Numbered from the stretch's first letter, positions 53,760-62,556 are shown. The stretch is DNA of 64,000 nt from Kutzneria chonburiensis (GCF_028622115.1 NZ_CP097263.1:1240001-1304000); one strand, 5' to 3'. Numbers and translations are program-made. The notes: a model not told the origin generated them from the sequence alone.

Positions 53760-54615
53760 CGGTGGTGGTGCCTCCGTTCCTGACGGTGTTCAGGGCCTGG
53801 TGGAGCGCACGCCGGGTGAGGACCTCGACGGCGTGGCGCCGGTAGTCGGCCGTGGCGGTGGCGTCGGACACCGGCCGCACGGCCGAGGCGGCAGCCCGGG
53901 CGGCAAGATCCACTGTGGACTCATCGGGTCGTGCATCGACGAGAACGTGTGCGGCGTCGAGGAGTTCGCCGCCGGGATGGCCGAGGGTGTAGGCGGCGAT
54001 CCGTGCCGTACGGCAGCGGCCGTCGAGGTCCAATGCCACCCGCGCGGCGACGCCGGCGAGCTGGGGGCCGGTGTGGCGGTGCGCGACGCGCGCGAAGCCC
54101 CAGCCCTGGTCCTCGGGTTCACGGGCGAAGGTGATCGACGTGACGAGTTCGCCGTGGCGCAGCGGTTGGCCGGTGAAAAACGCTGCCGCGGCAAGGGTTC
54201 TCGGGCCGCCCGGGCCGGTGATCGTCACGTCGATGTCGCTGATCGCGGCCACGGCGGCGAGCTGCAAGCCCGGATCACCATGCGCCACAATGCCGCCGAT
54301 GGTGCCGCGTCGCCGCGTGAGCATCGTGCCGACGGATCCGAGCGCTGCGGCCAGTAAACCGTCGGCCGCGGCCAGCACGTCGGCCTGCCGGGCCGCGGCG
54401 CCCGCGACGAGTCCGCGGGCGCCCACCCGGACACCGGTCAGCTCGGCGATCCGGCCGATGTCCACGACCAGGTCGGGCTGCCGACGCCGGGTCCGCAGCA
54501 GCGGCACCAGCGACTGGCCGCCGGCCAGTACGGCCGGATCGGTGGCCTGGGCCAGCGCCGTGACGGCGGCCGGCACGTTTTCGGGCGCGTGAAAGCAGAA
54601 CGAGGACGCGTGCAC
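53731..54615 (-). CDS. Molybdenum hydroxylase FAD-binding subunit (CoxM/XdhB type)
   Basis: 294 aa from GTG 54615, with GGGG upstream. FCFHAPENVPAAVTALAQ, then the FAD-binding AGGQSLVPLLRTRRRQPDLVVDIGRI and the second motif TRRRGTIGGIVAHGDPGLQLAAVAA; the C-terminal CO_deh_flav_C domain follows. It should pass electrons from the [2Fe-2S]/molybdopterin protein encoded divergently at 56208 to an acceptor. The split over two operons is unusual; these subunits are normally adjacent. Confidence 0.88.
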   Translation of the reverse strand: MHASSFCFHAPENVPAAVTALAQATDPAVLAGGQSLVPLLRTRRRQPDLVVDIGRIAELTGVRVGARGLVAGAAARQADVLAAADGLLAAALGSVGTMLTRRRGTIGGIVAHGDPGLQLAAVAAISDIDVTITGPGGPRTLAAAAFFTGQPLRHGELVTSITFAREPEDQGWGFARVAHRHTGPQLAGVAARVALDLDGRCRTARIAAYTLGHPGGELLDAAHVLVDARPDESTVDLAARAAASAVRPVSDATATADYRRHAVEVLTRRALHQALNTVRNGGTTTDGFIRRPLP

Positions 54616-54649
54616 CGCGCCCACCCCCCGGGTCAGGCGATAGGGAAGA

Positions 54650-55882
54650 TCAGGAAGTGGCGAGCGCCTCGGCCGGCTCGTCGGTCGGCAGGCGCTTCTC
54701 CAGCAGCCGCATGGCAATGGTCGCCACCGCGGCCAGCGCGCCGAGCACGATCCACGGCAACGCCGGGCCCTGGGCGTACAGGGCGGTGAAGAAGGTCGGC
54801 GCGACGATATTGGCGACGGTGAAGCAGTACTGGAACATGGCCAGGTAGCGGCCACGCACGTGCTCGGGCGCGGCCGCGGCGGCCAGCGCGTTGGACACGG
54901 GCGCGTGCAGCAGCTCGGCCGCCGCGTAGAAAGCCACGCTCACCAACAGATACGGCACCAGCACGACCTGCGGCACGTCAAGCGCGAAGGCGAAGCCCAC
55001 CGACCACACCACCCACAGCCCGCCGGCCACCGCCATGGCCCGCACCCGAGTCAGCGGCCGGGCCAGCTTGACCACCACGCCCTGGCCGGTGGCCAGCAGC
55101 AGGGTGTTGACGGCGAGCAGCGGGCCGACCAGCCAGCCCATCCCGGGCAGGCCCTTGACCAGGTACACCGGCACCGCGATGCCGACCATCACGCTGCACA
55201 GGGCGAAGACCGTGTTGGCTCCGATCAGCAGCAGATACGGCCGGTCGCGCAGCAGCACGCCGTAACCGCCGACGGCCTTTTCCTTGGTGCCAGAGGACTT
55301 CTTGGCCAGCGGCACGCGGAACATGAGCAGCGCGGAGAGCGCGAAGGACACCGCGTTGGCGTAGGCCACGAGCTGGTAGGTGCCGACCGAGGCATCGACC
55401 ACGGCCAGGCCGCTGATCAGCGCGCCGAGTCCGGTGCCGGCTGCCTGGACCATGCCGACCAGCGCGAACCGCTGGTCGTTGCGGCGGCTCTCCTCGCCGG
55501 CCTCGGCCAGGCCGGCGACCACCGTGAAGAACGAGGACCAGAAGATCCGCTGGCCGACCGCGACGACGACCACCACGACCAGCATGGTGACCGGCCCGCT
55601 GACCCAGCCGTACGCGGCGAAGCCGACGGCCTGCACGGCCTGCGCGATCAACACGACGTTGCGGGCGTTCCACTTGTCGACCAGGTAGCCGATGAAGATC
55701 GGCACTGGCAGCGTCGAGATGGTCGCGACGCTGAGGAGCAGGCCGACGGTGGTGAGCGGCAGCTGGGTCACGGCGGTGAAGTAGAGCAGCGAGATGGGCA
55801 TGAACAGGCCGCTGCCGAGCATGTCGACGGCCAGCGCCGCCACCAGCGGCCGGCTGCCTTTGCCCTTGATGACGTCGAACAC
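54650..55882 (-). CDS. MFS transporter
   Basis: About 410 aa from GTG 55882, after GGGGGCATTGC. Twelve hydrophobic helices (MLGSGLFMPISLLYFTAVTQ, TVGLLLSVATISTLPVPIFIGYLVDKWNARNV, and a second set after a central loop). The position as the first gene of the leftward operon suggests export of the cluster's product or uptake of a precursor. The upstream in-frame extension to 56044 crosses the promoter region and is rejected. Confidence 0.85.
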   Translation of the reverse strand: MFDVIKGKGSRPLVAALAVDMLGSGLFMPISLLYFTAVTQLPLTTVGLLLSVATISTLPVPIFIGYLVDKWNARNVVLIAQAVQAVGFAAYGWVSGPVTMLVVVVVVAVGQRIFWSSFFTVVAGLAEAGEESRRNDQRFALVGMVQAAGTGLGALISGLAVVDASVGTYQLVAYANAVSFALSALLMFRVPLAKKSSGTKEKAVGGYGVLLRDRPYLLLIGANTVFALCSVMVGIAVPVYLVKGLPGMGWLVGPLLAVNTLLLATGQGVVVKLARPLTRVRAMAVAGGLWVVWSVGFAFALDVPQVVLVPYLLVSVAFYAAAELLHAPVSNALAAAAAPEHVRGRYLAMFQYCFTVANIVAPTFFTALYAQGPALPWIVLGALAAVATIAMRLLEKRLPTDEPAEALATS

Positions 55883-56207
55883 GCAATGCCCCCATGATCG
55901 CTGTTGTCGGAACCGGACGGTGGAACCGGTTTCGACTTTATAGCACGGTGGCCAATACGCCCTCAAATTCACCTCAATAGGTGGACCTCGAATGGCGGTC
56001 GAGACAGGCTGGAGAATCACTATCGCCGAAACCGGTTTCGGCACGGCTTGTGGTTCTCTGGTCGAGCCAGCGGGACGGGGGGACCGGAGCTGAAGATCCG
56101 GATGTCGGAAGCGGTACCGCGACCGGCAGCCCGTTCGTCCGGGTACCCCGCCCGCTGGGTCAGCGCGCTACCTGACCGGAAGCACCGGCACGACCGGGGG
56201 AAATGCT
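55883..56207. promoter_or_regulatory. Divergent promoter region with two AACCGGTTT palindromes
   Basis: This 325-bp gap holds no gene. At 56025-56042 is the perfect 18-bp palindrome GCCGAAACCGGTTTCGGC. At 55922-55933 is a second site, GGAACCGGTTTC, with one mismatch. GAAACCGGTTTC is a typical LacI-family operator. Site 55922 is 40 bp from the MFS start. No LacI-type gene occurs in the window, so the regulator must lie elsewhere, probably beyond the right edge. TTATAG at about 55939 is a possible -10 element. Confidence 0.65.
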
Positions 56208-58781
56208 TTGCGAGTCAATTATCCGGACGTCGGACAATTCTCCGATGCCGTCACCGTCGAATGCGTCGTCGATGACGCGGAACTGTCGGCAACCGTGCCG
56301 GCGGCGACCGCGCTCAATTCTTTTCTGAGCGGGAACGGCCACCCGGTGAACACCGGCTGCGACGCCGGCCAGTGCGGCCACTGCCTGGTCCGGCTGGACG
56401 GCGAGCTGGTGCGGTCCTGCCTGGTGCTGGCCGCCCAGTGCGACGGCAGCAAGGTCGAGACGGTCCGCAGTGCGGACCCGGGCCTGGCGCCGGTGCGCGA
56501 CTGGATGGCCGCCAGCTCGGCGTTGCAGTGCGGGCACTGCAGTCCGGCGTTCGTGCTGGCCATGGCCCCCGGCGGCCCGCTGCGGTCGTGCCCCGAGGAC
56601 GTGCGGTCGGCCATCAGCGACGTGATCTGCCGCTGCACCGGCTACACGGGCCTGGCCCGCGCTGCGGCCGGCGTGCTTTCCGGGGAGACACCGGAGCCCA
56701 AAAGCCGCGTCGAGGACGCTCGCCTGCTCAACGGGCGCGGCACCTTCGTCACCGGCCAGCACGTGCCCGGCCAGCTGTGGGCCCGGATCGTGCGCAGCAC
56801 CGAGCCGCACGCCCGGATCATCGCGATCGACACCACCGCTGTCGAAGGCATCGTGTTCACCGGCGCCGACCTGCCGGCCGGTATGCGCGACTTCGGCCGT
56901 GACCTGGCCGGGCCGGCCGAGCCGGTGCTGGCCACCGACACCGTGCGCTATGTCGGCGAGCCGATCGCCCTGATCCTGGCCGAGAGTCCTGCCGCCGCTG
57001 AAGATGGCGCGGCGGCGGTCACCGTGCGGTACGAGAAGCTGCCACTGCTGACCACGCCGGAGAACTACACCGAGCTGGCCGACGATGATCCGTGCTGGCT
57101 GCCGGAACAGAGCCAGCTCGTCCCGGCCGACTGGACCGGGCCGCAGCCGGAGGACGACGTCGTCACCCTGACCCGTCGGTTCACGCTGGCGCGGCAGACC
57201 GGGCTGCCGATGGAGACCCGAGGCATCCTCGCTATCTGGGAAGACGACACGCTGACGTTGCGCGGCATCACCAAGATGCCGCGGGCCCATGCCGCGGCCG
57301 TGGCCAAAGCGCTTGGCCTGCAACCGGAACAGGTCCGTACGCCCACCGATGACGTCGGCGGCGCGTTCGGCGTGCGCGGCGAGCTGTACCCGGAGGAGCT
57401 GCTGGCCGCCTGGGCCGCCCATGAACTGGGCCGGCCGGTCAAGTGGCAGGAGGACCGGGCCGAGCACCTGGTGGCGATCAACCATTCGCGCGGCCAGGTC
57501 TGGGACGTCACGATGTCGGCGACCCGCGACGGTCGGCTGCTCGACGAGGACGTCGTCATCGTGCAGGACGCCGGCGCCTACGCCCGGCCGCTGACCGCGC
57601 TGGTGCCGTACCTGGCCTCGGCGATGTTCCCCGGCCCGTACCACTTCCGTGCCTACCGGGCGCGGGTGCGCAGCCTGCTGACCAACCGGACGCCGATCGG
57701 CCCGGTGCGCGCGCCGGGCCGGTTCGAGACGAACTTCGTGCGCGAGCGCATGATGGACATGCTGGCCGAGCACCTCGGTCTGTCCCCGGTGGAGTTCCGC
57801 TCGAGGAACCTGTTGTCGGCCAAGGACATGCCCTACGATACTGGTACCACCAACGAGGGGCCGGTGCACTACGACAGCGGCGACTTCCGCGCTGCCTACG
57901 AGCAGGCTCTGTCCGAAGTGGACGTCCAGCCTGATCCGGGCGACGGCCTCCGCCGCGGCACCGCGGTCGTGCCGTACGTGGAGAAGGCCGGCCTCGGCGG
58001 CCGCGAACGCGTCACCGTGACGGTCGAGGACGACGGCACGGTCGTCATCGAGTCGGCCAGCTCGCCGTCCGGCCAGAGCCACGAGACGGCGTTGGCCACG
58101 GTCGCGGCCAACGAACTCGGCGTCCACCGCGACCAGGTTCGCGTGGTCTTCCCCGACGGGGACGGCCCGGCGGCCGGACTGGGCACCTTCGCCAGCCGCA
58201 CCGCCATGCACACCGGCAACGCCGTGCTCGACGCGTGCCGGAAGTTGAAGGCGCAAGGCACAAAGCGCGCCGAAGGCGGGTACGACGTCGACGCGCACAC
58301 CTATCCGTACGGTGCGGTGACCTGCGCCGTGGCCGTGGACCCCGAGCTGCTGACGGTTCGGGTCGAGCACCTGGCGCTGTCCTGCGACGTCGGTGTCCCG
58401 ATCAACCGGGATGTCGTGCACGGACAGCTGATCGGCGGCCTGGTGCAGGGCGTTTCGGCGGCCCTGTACGAGCAACTGCCCTACGACGAGGACGGGATGC
58501 CGCTGGCCAAGGGGCTGGAGCACTACCTGGTGGCGCTGGCCGCGGACCTGCCGGACGTGCGGATCACGCTGATCGACCCCGCGCCGCCGACCGCCCAGAG
58601 CCCGCGGAACCCGTTGGGCGTCAAGGGAATCGGCGAGGCCGGCATGGCCGCGGCGGCCGCCGCGGTTGCCGCCGCGATCTGCACGGCCGTGCCGGAGTTG
58701 AACCCGCGGCTCACCGCGACACCCATGACCCCCAGCCGCCTACTGGAGGCCGCCCACACCGACCAGGGGGAGAACCGATGA
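56208..58781 (+). CDS. Molybdenum hydroxylase, fused [2Fe-2S] and molybdopterin subunits (xanthine dehydrogenase family)
   Basis: 857 aa from TTG 56208, preceded by GGGGGAAATGC. Residues 1-160 hold two [2Fe-2S] centres: Cys 51, 56, 59, 71 (GCDAGQCGHC) and Cys 108, 111, 141, 143 (CGHC, CRCTG). Residues 170-857 are the molybdopterin domains, with DDVGGAFGVRGELYPEE, GPVRAPGRFETNF and the catalytic glutamate E810 in GVKGIGEAGM. Such enzymes hydroxylate N-heterocycles with water as oxygen source. A pyrimidine is a natural candidate in this setting. The FAD subunit is in the divergent operon. ATGA overlap with the next gene. Confidence 0.9.
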   Translation: MRVNYPDVGQFSDAVTVECVVDDAELSATVPAATALNSFLSGNGHPVNTGCDAGQCGHCLVRLDGELVRSCLVLAAQCDGSKVETVRSADPGLAPVRDWMAASSALQCGHCSPAFVLAMAPGGPLRSCPEDVRSAISDVICRCTGYTGLARAAAGVLSGETPEPKSRVEDARLLNGRGTFVTGQHVPGQLWARIVRSTEPHARIIAIDTTAVEGIVFTGADLPAGMRDFGRDLAGPAEPVLATDTVRYVGEPIALILAESPAAAEDGAAAVTVRYEKLPLLTTPENYTELADDDPCWLPEQSQLVPADWTGPQPEDDVVTLTRRFTLARQTGLPMETRGILAIWEDDTLTLRGITKMPRAHAAAVAKALGLQPEQVRTPTDDVGGAFGVRGELYPEELLAAWAAHELGRPVKWQEDRAEHLVAINHSRGQVWDVTMSATRDGRLLDEDVVIVQDAGAYARPLTALVPYLASAMFPGPYHFRAYRARVRSLLTNRTPIGPVRAPGRFETNFVRERMMDMLAEHLGLSPVEFRSRNLLSAKDMPYDTGTTNEGPVHYDSGDFRAAYEQALSEVDVQPDPGDGLRRGTAVVPYVEKAGLGGRERVTVTVEDDGTVVIESASSPSGQSHETALATVAANELGVHRDQVRVVFPDGDGPAAGLGTFASRTAMHTGNAVLDACRKLKAQGTKRAEGGYDVDAHTYPYGAVTCAVAVDPELLTVRVEHLALSCDVGVPINRDVVHGQLIGGLVQGVSAALYEQLPYDEDGMPLAKGLEHYLVALAADLPDVRITLIDPAPPTAQSPRNPLGVKGIGEAGMAAAAAAVAAAICTAVPELNPRLTATPMTPSRLLEAAHTDQGENR

Positions 58782-59767
58782 CCACCTCGTTCGCGTCCTT
58801 CCAGGACGCCTACCTCCACCACCTGCGGGCCGCGTTCGAACGGCCCGAGTACCGCAACGCGCCGCGCGGCAACAAGAGTTCCGAGCTGCTCGGCGTCGGC
58901 TACCGGCTGGACAACCCGGTGCAGCGGCTGATCACGTTGCCCAGCCGCAAGACCAACCTGGTGTTCAACTTCGCCGAGGCGCTGTGGTACCTGTCCGGCT
59001 CGGACCGCCTTTCCCACATCGGCTACTACGCCGGCAGCATCGCCCGGTACTCGGCCGACGGTGAGACACTGACCGGAACCGCTTATGGGCCACGGATTTT
59101 CGACCACGGCCGAACGGGACTGGACCAGTGGCGCAGCGTTGTGCGAACCTTGGCCGAGGACCCGGACAGCAAGCGCGCGGTGGTGCAGATCTTCGACGCG
59201 CGTGAGCTGCTGGTCGCCGACAACATCGACGTCGCCTGCACACTGGCGCTCCAGTTCCTGATCCGTGACGGCCGGCTGTGCTGCGTGGGCTTCATGCGGG
59301 CCAACGACGCCTTCCGCGGCATGGCCAGCGACGTCTTCTCCTTCACCTTCCTGCTGGAGGTGCTGGCCCGCCAGCTCGGCGTCGAGGTCGGCACCTACCA
59401 CCACCAGGTCGGCTCGATGCACGTCTACGACACCGACGCCGAGTGGGCGGCCCGCGTGCTGGCCGAGGCCGGCACGGAAAATCAAGCGCCCCAAGACTTT
59501 CCGGCCATGCCGGACGGCGACAACTGGCCGTACGTCCGGACGGTGCTCGACTGGGAGCGCGAGCTGCGGCTCGATGCCACCCGGCTGACCGCGGCCCAGC
59601 TGTCCCGGCTCGACCTGCCCGACTACTGGCGGCACGTCATCGGCCTGTTCGAGGTCCACCGCCAGCTCCGCCACCGCACCGGCATCGACACCGCGGTGCT
59701 CGACCAGCTCCCGGCCTCCTACCGCGAGCTCGTGCTCAACCGCTGGCCCGACTACGCCGGCTTCTAG
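58778..59767 (+). CDS. Thymidylate synthase homologue, probable CMP/dCMP 5-hydroxymethylase
   Basis: 329 aa from ATG 58778 (ATGA overlap). TS fold: LPSRKTNLVFNFAEALWYLSG, ARYSADGETLTGTAYGPRIF, catalytic cysteine C154 in NIDVACTLALQF (PCH replaced by ACT), and GTYHHQVGSMHVY near the folate site. Where thymidylate synthase has the uracil-reading Asn (LPFNIAS), this protein has Asp, D185 in GMASDVFSF; that change is known to convert specificity to cytosine in T4 dCMP hydroxymethylase and in MilA. The likely reaction is 5-hydroxymethylation of CMP or dCMP with methylene-tetrahydrofolate. The genome should hold another gene for dTMP synthesis. Confidence 0.85.
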   Translation: MTTSFASFQDAYLHHLRAAFERPEYRNAPRGNKSSELLGVGYRLDNPVQRLITLPSRKTNLVFNFAEALWYLSGSDRLSHIGYYAGSIARYSADGETLTGTAYGPRIFDHGRTGLDQWRSVVRTLAEDPDSKRAVVQIFDARELLVADNIDVACTLALQFLIRDGRLCCVGFMRANDAFRGMASDVFSFTFLLEVLARQLGVEVGTYHHQVGSMHVYDTDAEWAARVLAEAGTENQAPQDFPAMPDGDNWPYVRTVLDWERELRLDATRLTAAQLSRLDLPDYWRHVIGLFEVHRQLRHRTGIDTAVLDQLPASYRELVLNRWPDYAGF

Positions 59768-59795
59768 GAATCCGTTGTCCACGAAGGGAAACATC

Positions 59796-60296
59796 ATGAC
59801 CACCACGCAACGTGTCACCCCGAGCTCGGTGTTCGTCGGCGGGCCGTTCTACGGCCTGGTCAACCCCGAGACCGGCGTCATGGCGCCGCGTGACCAGAGC
59901 AAGATCAACCGCATCATCGAGCACTTCGAGCAGGGCGGGGCCAAGGTCTACAACGCCCACCGCCGCGAGCAGTGGGGCGCGCAGTTCCTCACCGCGCCGG
60001 TGTGCACCAAGCTGGACTACACCGAGATCGCCCAGTCCGACGTGTTCGTCGCCTACCCCGGCGTGCCGGTCTCCCCGGGCACCCACGTCGAGGTCGGCTG
60101 GGCCAGCGCGCTGGGCAAGCCGATGGTGCTGCTGCTGGAGCGCGACGCCAAGCACACCTTCCTGGTGATCGGCCTTGAGACCGTGGCCAACGTCGAGTTC
60201 ATCTACTTCGACGAGGTGGACGAGATCCTCGAGCAGCTCGACGACGCCGTGCACAAGGTGCTGACCCGCACCGGCCCGGTGCGGACCGACATCTGA
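59796..60296 (+). CDS. Nucleoside 2-deoxyribosyltransferase family N-glycosidase (MilB-like)
   Basis: 166 aa from ATG 59796, after GAAGGGAAACATC. VFVGGPFYGLVNPETG and the catalytic region SPGTHVEVGWASALGKP, with the glutamate E99 as presumed nucleophile. MilB and BlsM of this family hydrolyse (hydroxymethyl)CMP to free base and ribose 5-phosphate. Position directly after the hydroxymethylase gene matches milA-milB and the bacimethrin pathway, so release of 5-hydroxymethylcytosine is the likely step. TTG 59775 is an alternative start. Confidence 0.88.
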   Translation: MTTTQRVTPSSVFVGGPFYGLVNPETGVMAPRDQSKINRIIEHFEQGGAKVYNAHRREQWGAQFLTAPVCTKLDYTEIAQSDVFVAYPGVPVSPGTHVEVGWASALGKPMVLLLERDAKHTFLVIGLETVANVEFIYFDEVDEILEQLDDAVHKVLTRTGPVRTDI

Positions 60297-60324
60297 CGAA
60301 CGGCCGTCGATCGGGGCGATCTTC

Positions 60325-61194
60325 ATGTCCGACCAGGTTCCGGTCTGTCTGACCATCGGGTCCAGCGACTCCGGCGGCGGCGCCGGTGTGCAGGGCGACA
60401 TCAAGGCGTACGCCTCGGTCGGCTGTTTCGCCACGACCGTGGTGGTCGGCATCACGGCGCAGAACACCGCCGGCATCGCCGGCCGGTGGACGGTCCCGGT
60501 GCCGGCGGTGCTGGCCCAGCTCGACGCCGTGCGCACCGGATTTCCGCTGCGGGCGGCCAAGATCGGCACGACCTGGAGTGAGGAGCTGCTGCTCGCGGTG
60601 GCCGGCCCACTGCGGGAGCTCGCCGCCGACGGCGTGCCGATCGTGGTCGACCCGGTGATGGTGACCACCGCCGGCTCGTGGCTGTCGGACCTGGGCCGCA
60701 CCCGGGCCCTGGTGGCCGAGACGCTGTTCCCGGTGGCGACGGTGATCACGCCCAACCGGCGGGAGGCCGAGCTGCTGGCCGGCGTGGAGCCGGGCGGCTC
60801 GTCCCGGCGGGCGCTGGCCGAGAAGCTGGCCGGCCTTGGCGCGCCGGCGGTCGTCGTCACCGGGGGACCGCGGGAGCACGGCGACTGGTTCTTCGACGGC
60901 GTCGAGCACCACCACATCCAGGGCACGCACCACGACAACGGCGCCGAGCACGGGGCGGGCTGCGCCCACTCCGCGCTCGTCGCGGGCCTGCTGGCCCAGG
61001 GCCTGACGTTGACCAGCGCGGTCGGCGAGGCCCATCACCGGGCCGCCGAGAGCGTCCGCAACGGGCACGTCCACCTGGGCGACGGCCCGCATCCGGTGGA
61101 CGTGCTCGGGATCGGCGCCGAGACCGGCCGGTTCGGCGGGCCGGGACTGCGGTTCCCGCTGTCCTGGGCCCGTCCGCTGGACGTGCCGCGCTAG
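60325..61194 (+). CDS. ThiD-like hydroxymethylpyrimidine (phosphate) kinase
   Basis: 289 aa from ATG 60325. Ribokinase-fold ThiD features: CLTIGSSDSGGGAGVQGDIKAYASVGC, VDPVMVTTAGSWL, VITPNRREAELLAG, VVVTGGPRE and the anion-hole motif HGAGCAHSA with C213. Housekeeping ThiD reads GSDSGGGAGIQADLK and GTGCTLS, so this copy differs in both pocket motifs and is probably specialised. In the cluster it could phosphorylate a 5-hydroxymethylated pyrimidine base released by the preceding enzyme. Confidence 0.88.
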   Translation: MSDQVPVCLTIGSSDSGGGAGVQGDIKAYASVGCFATTVVVGITAQNTAGIAGRWTVPVPAVLAQLDAVRTGFPLRAAKIGTTWSEELLLAVAGPLRELAADGVPIVVDPVMVTTAGSWLSDLGRTRALVAETLFPVATVITPNRREAELLAGVEPGGSSRRALAEKLAGLGAPAVVVTGGPREHGDWFFDGVEHHHIQGTHHDNGAEHGAGCAHSALVAGLLAQGLTLTSAVGEAHHRAAESVRNGHVHLGDGPHPVDVLGIGAETGRFGGPGLRFPLSWARPLDVPR

Positions 61195-61222
61195 CACCGA
61201 ATCCGAGGAAAGGAGGTCGCGG

Positions 61223-62140
61223 GTGGCTCCCCGGCTGAGCGTGATCATTCCGACGCGGGACCGCGCGGGCAGGCTGCGCACCGCGCTCACCAGCGTGGCG
61301 GCGCAGGGCCGTGCCGATGTCGAGGTCGTGGTCGTCAACGACGGCGGCGCACCGGTCGAACCGGTCGTCGCCGAGTTCCGGCACCGGCTCGACGTCCGGC
61401 CGCTCACGCTGTCCGCCGAGGCGGGGCCGTCCGCGGCCCGCAACCACGGCATCGAGGCCGCCGAGGGGGAGTTCCTGAGCTTCCTCGACGACGACGACGT
61501 GTATCTGCCAGGCCACCTCGACTCGGCGCTGGCGGCGCTGGACGAGGGTGACGTTGACGTCGTCTACGCCACGGCCGGGGTCAGCGACACCTGGGTCGAC
61601 CCACTCGCCGCCGACCCGCCGGACCTGGTGGAGTCCTTCGATTTCGCCTGGCACGACGGGTTTCTCTCGGTGCTGTGCTACATCCCGCCGACCGGCGTGG
61701 TGCTGCGCAACAGCGCGCAGGCGCGGTTCGACACCGGCGTGCGGATCGCCGAGGACTGGGACCTCTGGCTGCGGCTGGCCCGCCGCCAGGGGTACCGGTT
61801 CCGGCACCTCGACCGCGTCGGCGTCGTGTACCACCGCATTCCGGCGCACAGCGTCTCCGACGACCCGGTCGGCAACGGCCGGCGGGCGCTGGGCATGTTC
61901 CACGCCGGCTACCAGCGCATGTGCGCCCGCTGGGCGGTGCCTCTGGATTCGCCGGAAGCCGCGTACCGGGATCTGGTGTTGCAGGTCTACCAGCATGCGT
62001 TCGCTCGTTACGACCGAGGCCGGACGCTGGGCTCGTTCTGGTACGAACGAATGGTCCGCACCCTGCACACCGGCTTCCTCGCCGGCACGCCCGCGGCGGA
62101 GCTGGCGCCGGGCCTGGCCGCGCTGCTGGAGCACCGGTGA
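61223..62140 (+). CDS. GT2-family glycosyltransferase
   Basis: 305 aa from GTG 61223, with a full AAAGGAGG ribosome binding site. GT-A fold: LSVIIPTRDRAGRLRTALTSVAAQ, VVVVNDGGAP, GPSAARNHGIEAAEGEFLSFLDDDDVY (metal-binding DxD) and EDWDLWLRLARR. It would transfer a nucleotide-activated sugar. In a nucleoside-type pathway it could glycosylate the pyrimidine or a further part. Its stop overlaps the next start (GTGA). Confidence 0.88.
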   Translation: MAPRLSVIIPTRDRAGRLRTALTSVAAQGRADVEVVVVNDGGAPVEPVVAEFRHRLDVRPLTLSAEAGPSAARNHGIEAAEGEFLSFLDDDDVYLPGHLDSALAALDEGDVDVVYATAGVSDTWVDPLAADPPDLVESFDFAWHDGFLSVLCYIPPTGVVLRNSAQARFDTGVRIAEDWDLWLRLARRQGYRFRHLDRVGVVYHRIPAHSVSDDPVGNGRRALGMFHAGYQRMCARWAVPLDSPEAAYRDLVLQVYQHAFARYDRGRTLGSFWYERMVRTLHTGFLAGTPAAELAPGLAALLEHR

Positions 62141-62547
62141 CCGCGCACCTGACCGCCGAGCAGGTCTACGCCCGGATGGCGCGCCTGCCGTTCTTCGTCG
62201 TGCTGATGCGGCCGACCCCGCTGTACAACTGGGACAGCGACGCCGGCCGCGAGCTGATGCGGGCCCACCTCCAGTGGCAGCTCGAGCTGGAGGACGAGGG
62301 GCGGCTGCTGGCCGCCGGCCCGCTGAACTACGGCCGGCCGACGACCGAGGACCACCCGATCGTCAATGCCGGCGGCATGTACATCATCGCCGCCGAGTCG
62401 CTGGCCGACGCCGAGCGGATCGCCGCGCAGGAGCCGTTCGGCGTGGCCGGCTGGCGCACCCACGTCGTCTGCACCTGGCTGCTCAACGAGGGCGTCGTGC
62501 GCGACAGCGCCGCCCCGGTCGTCGACCGCTTCGGACCACGGACCTAG
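62137..62547 (+). CDS. YCII-related domain protein
   Basis: 136 aa from GTG 62137 in a GTGA overlap. FFVVLMRPTPLYNWDSDAGRELMRAHLQWQLELEDEGRLLAAGPL, then GGMYIIAAESLADAERIAAQEPFGVAGWRTHVVCTW, which is the YciI/dimeric ferredoxin-like fold with a conserved His (H62-like position) and Asp. Proposed roles in the family include dehydrochlorination and ring chemistry in natural-product pathways. Role here unknown. Confidence 0.85.
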   Translation: MTAHLTAEQVYARMARLPFFVVLMRPTPLYNWDSDAGRELMRAHLQWQLELEDEGRLLAAGPLNYGRPTTEDHPIVNAGGMYIIAAESLADAERIAAQEPFGVAGWRTHVVCTWLLNEGVVRDSAAPVVDRFGPRT

Positions 62548-62556
62548 GAGACCACC

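Noticed and set aside
56160-58523. 787-codon open frame on the - strand
   Set aside because: Antisense of the molybdenum hydroxylase; composition typical of high-GC shadow frames.
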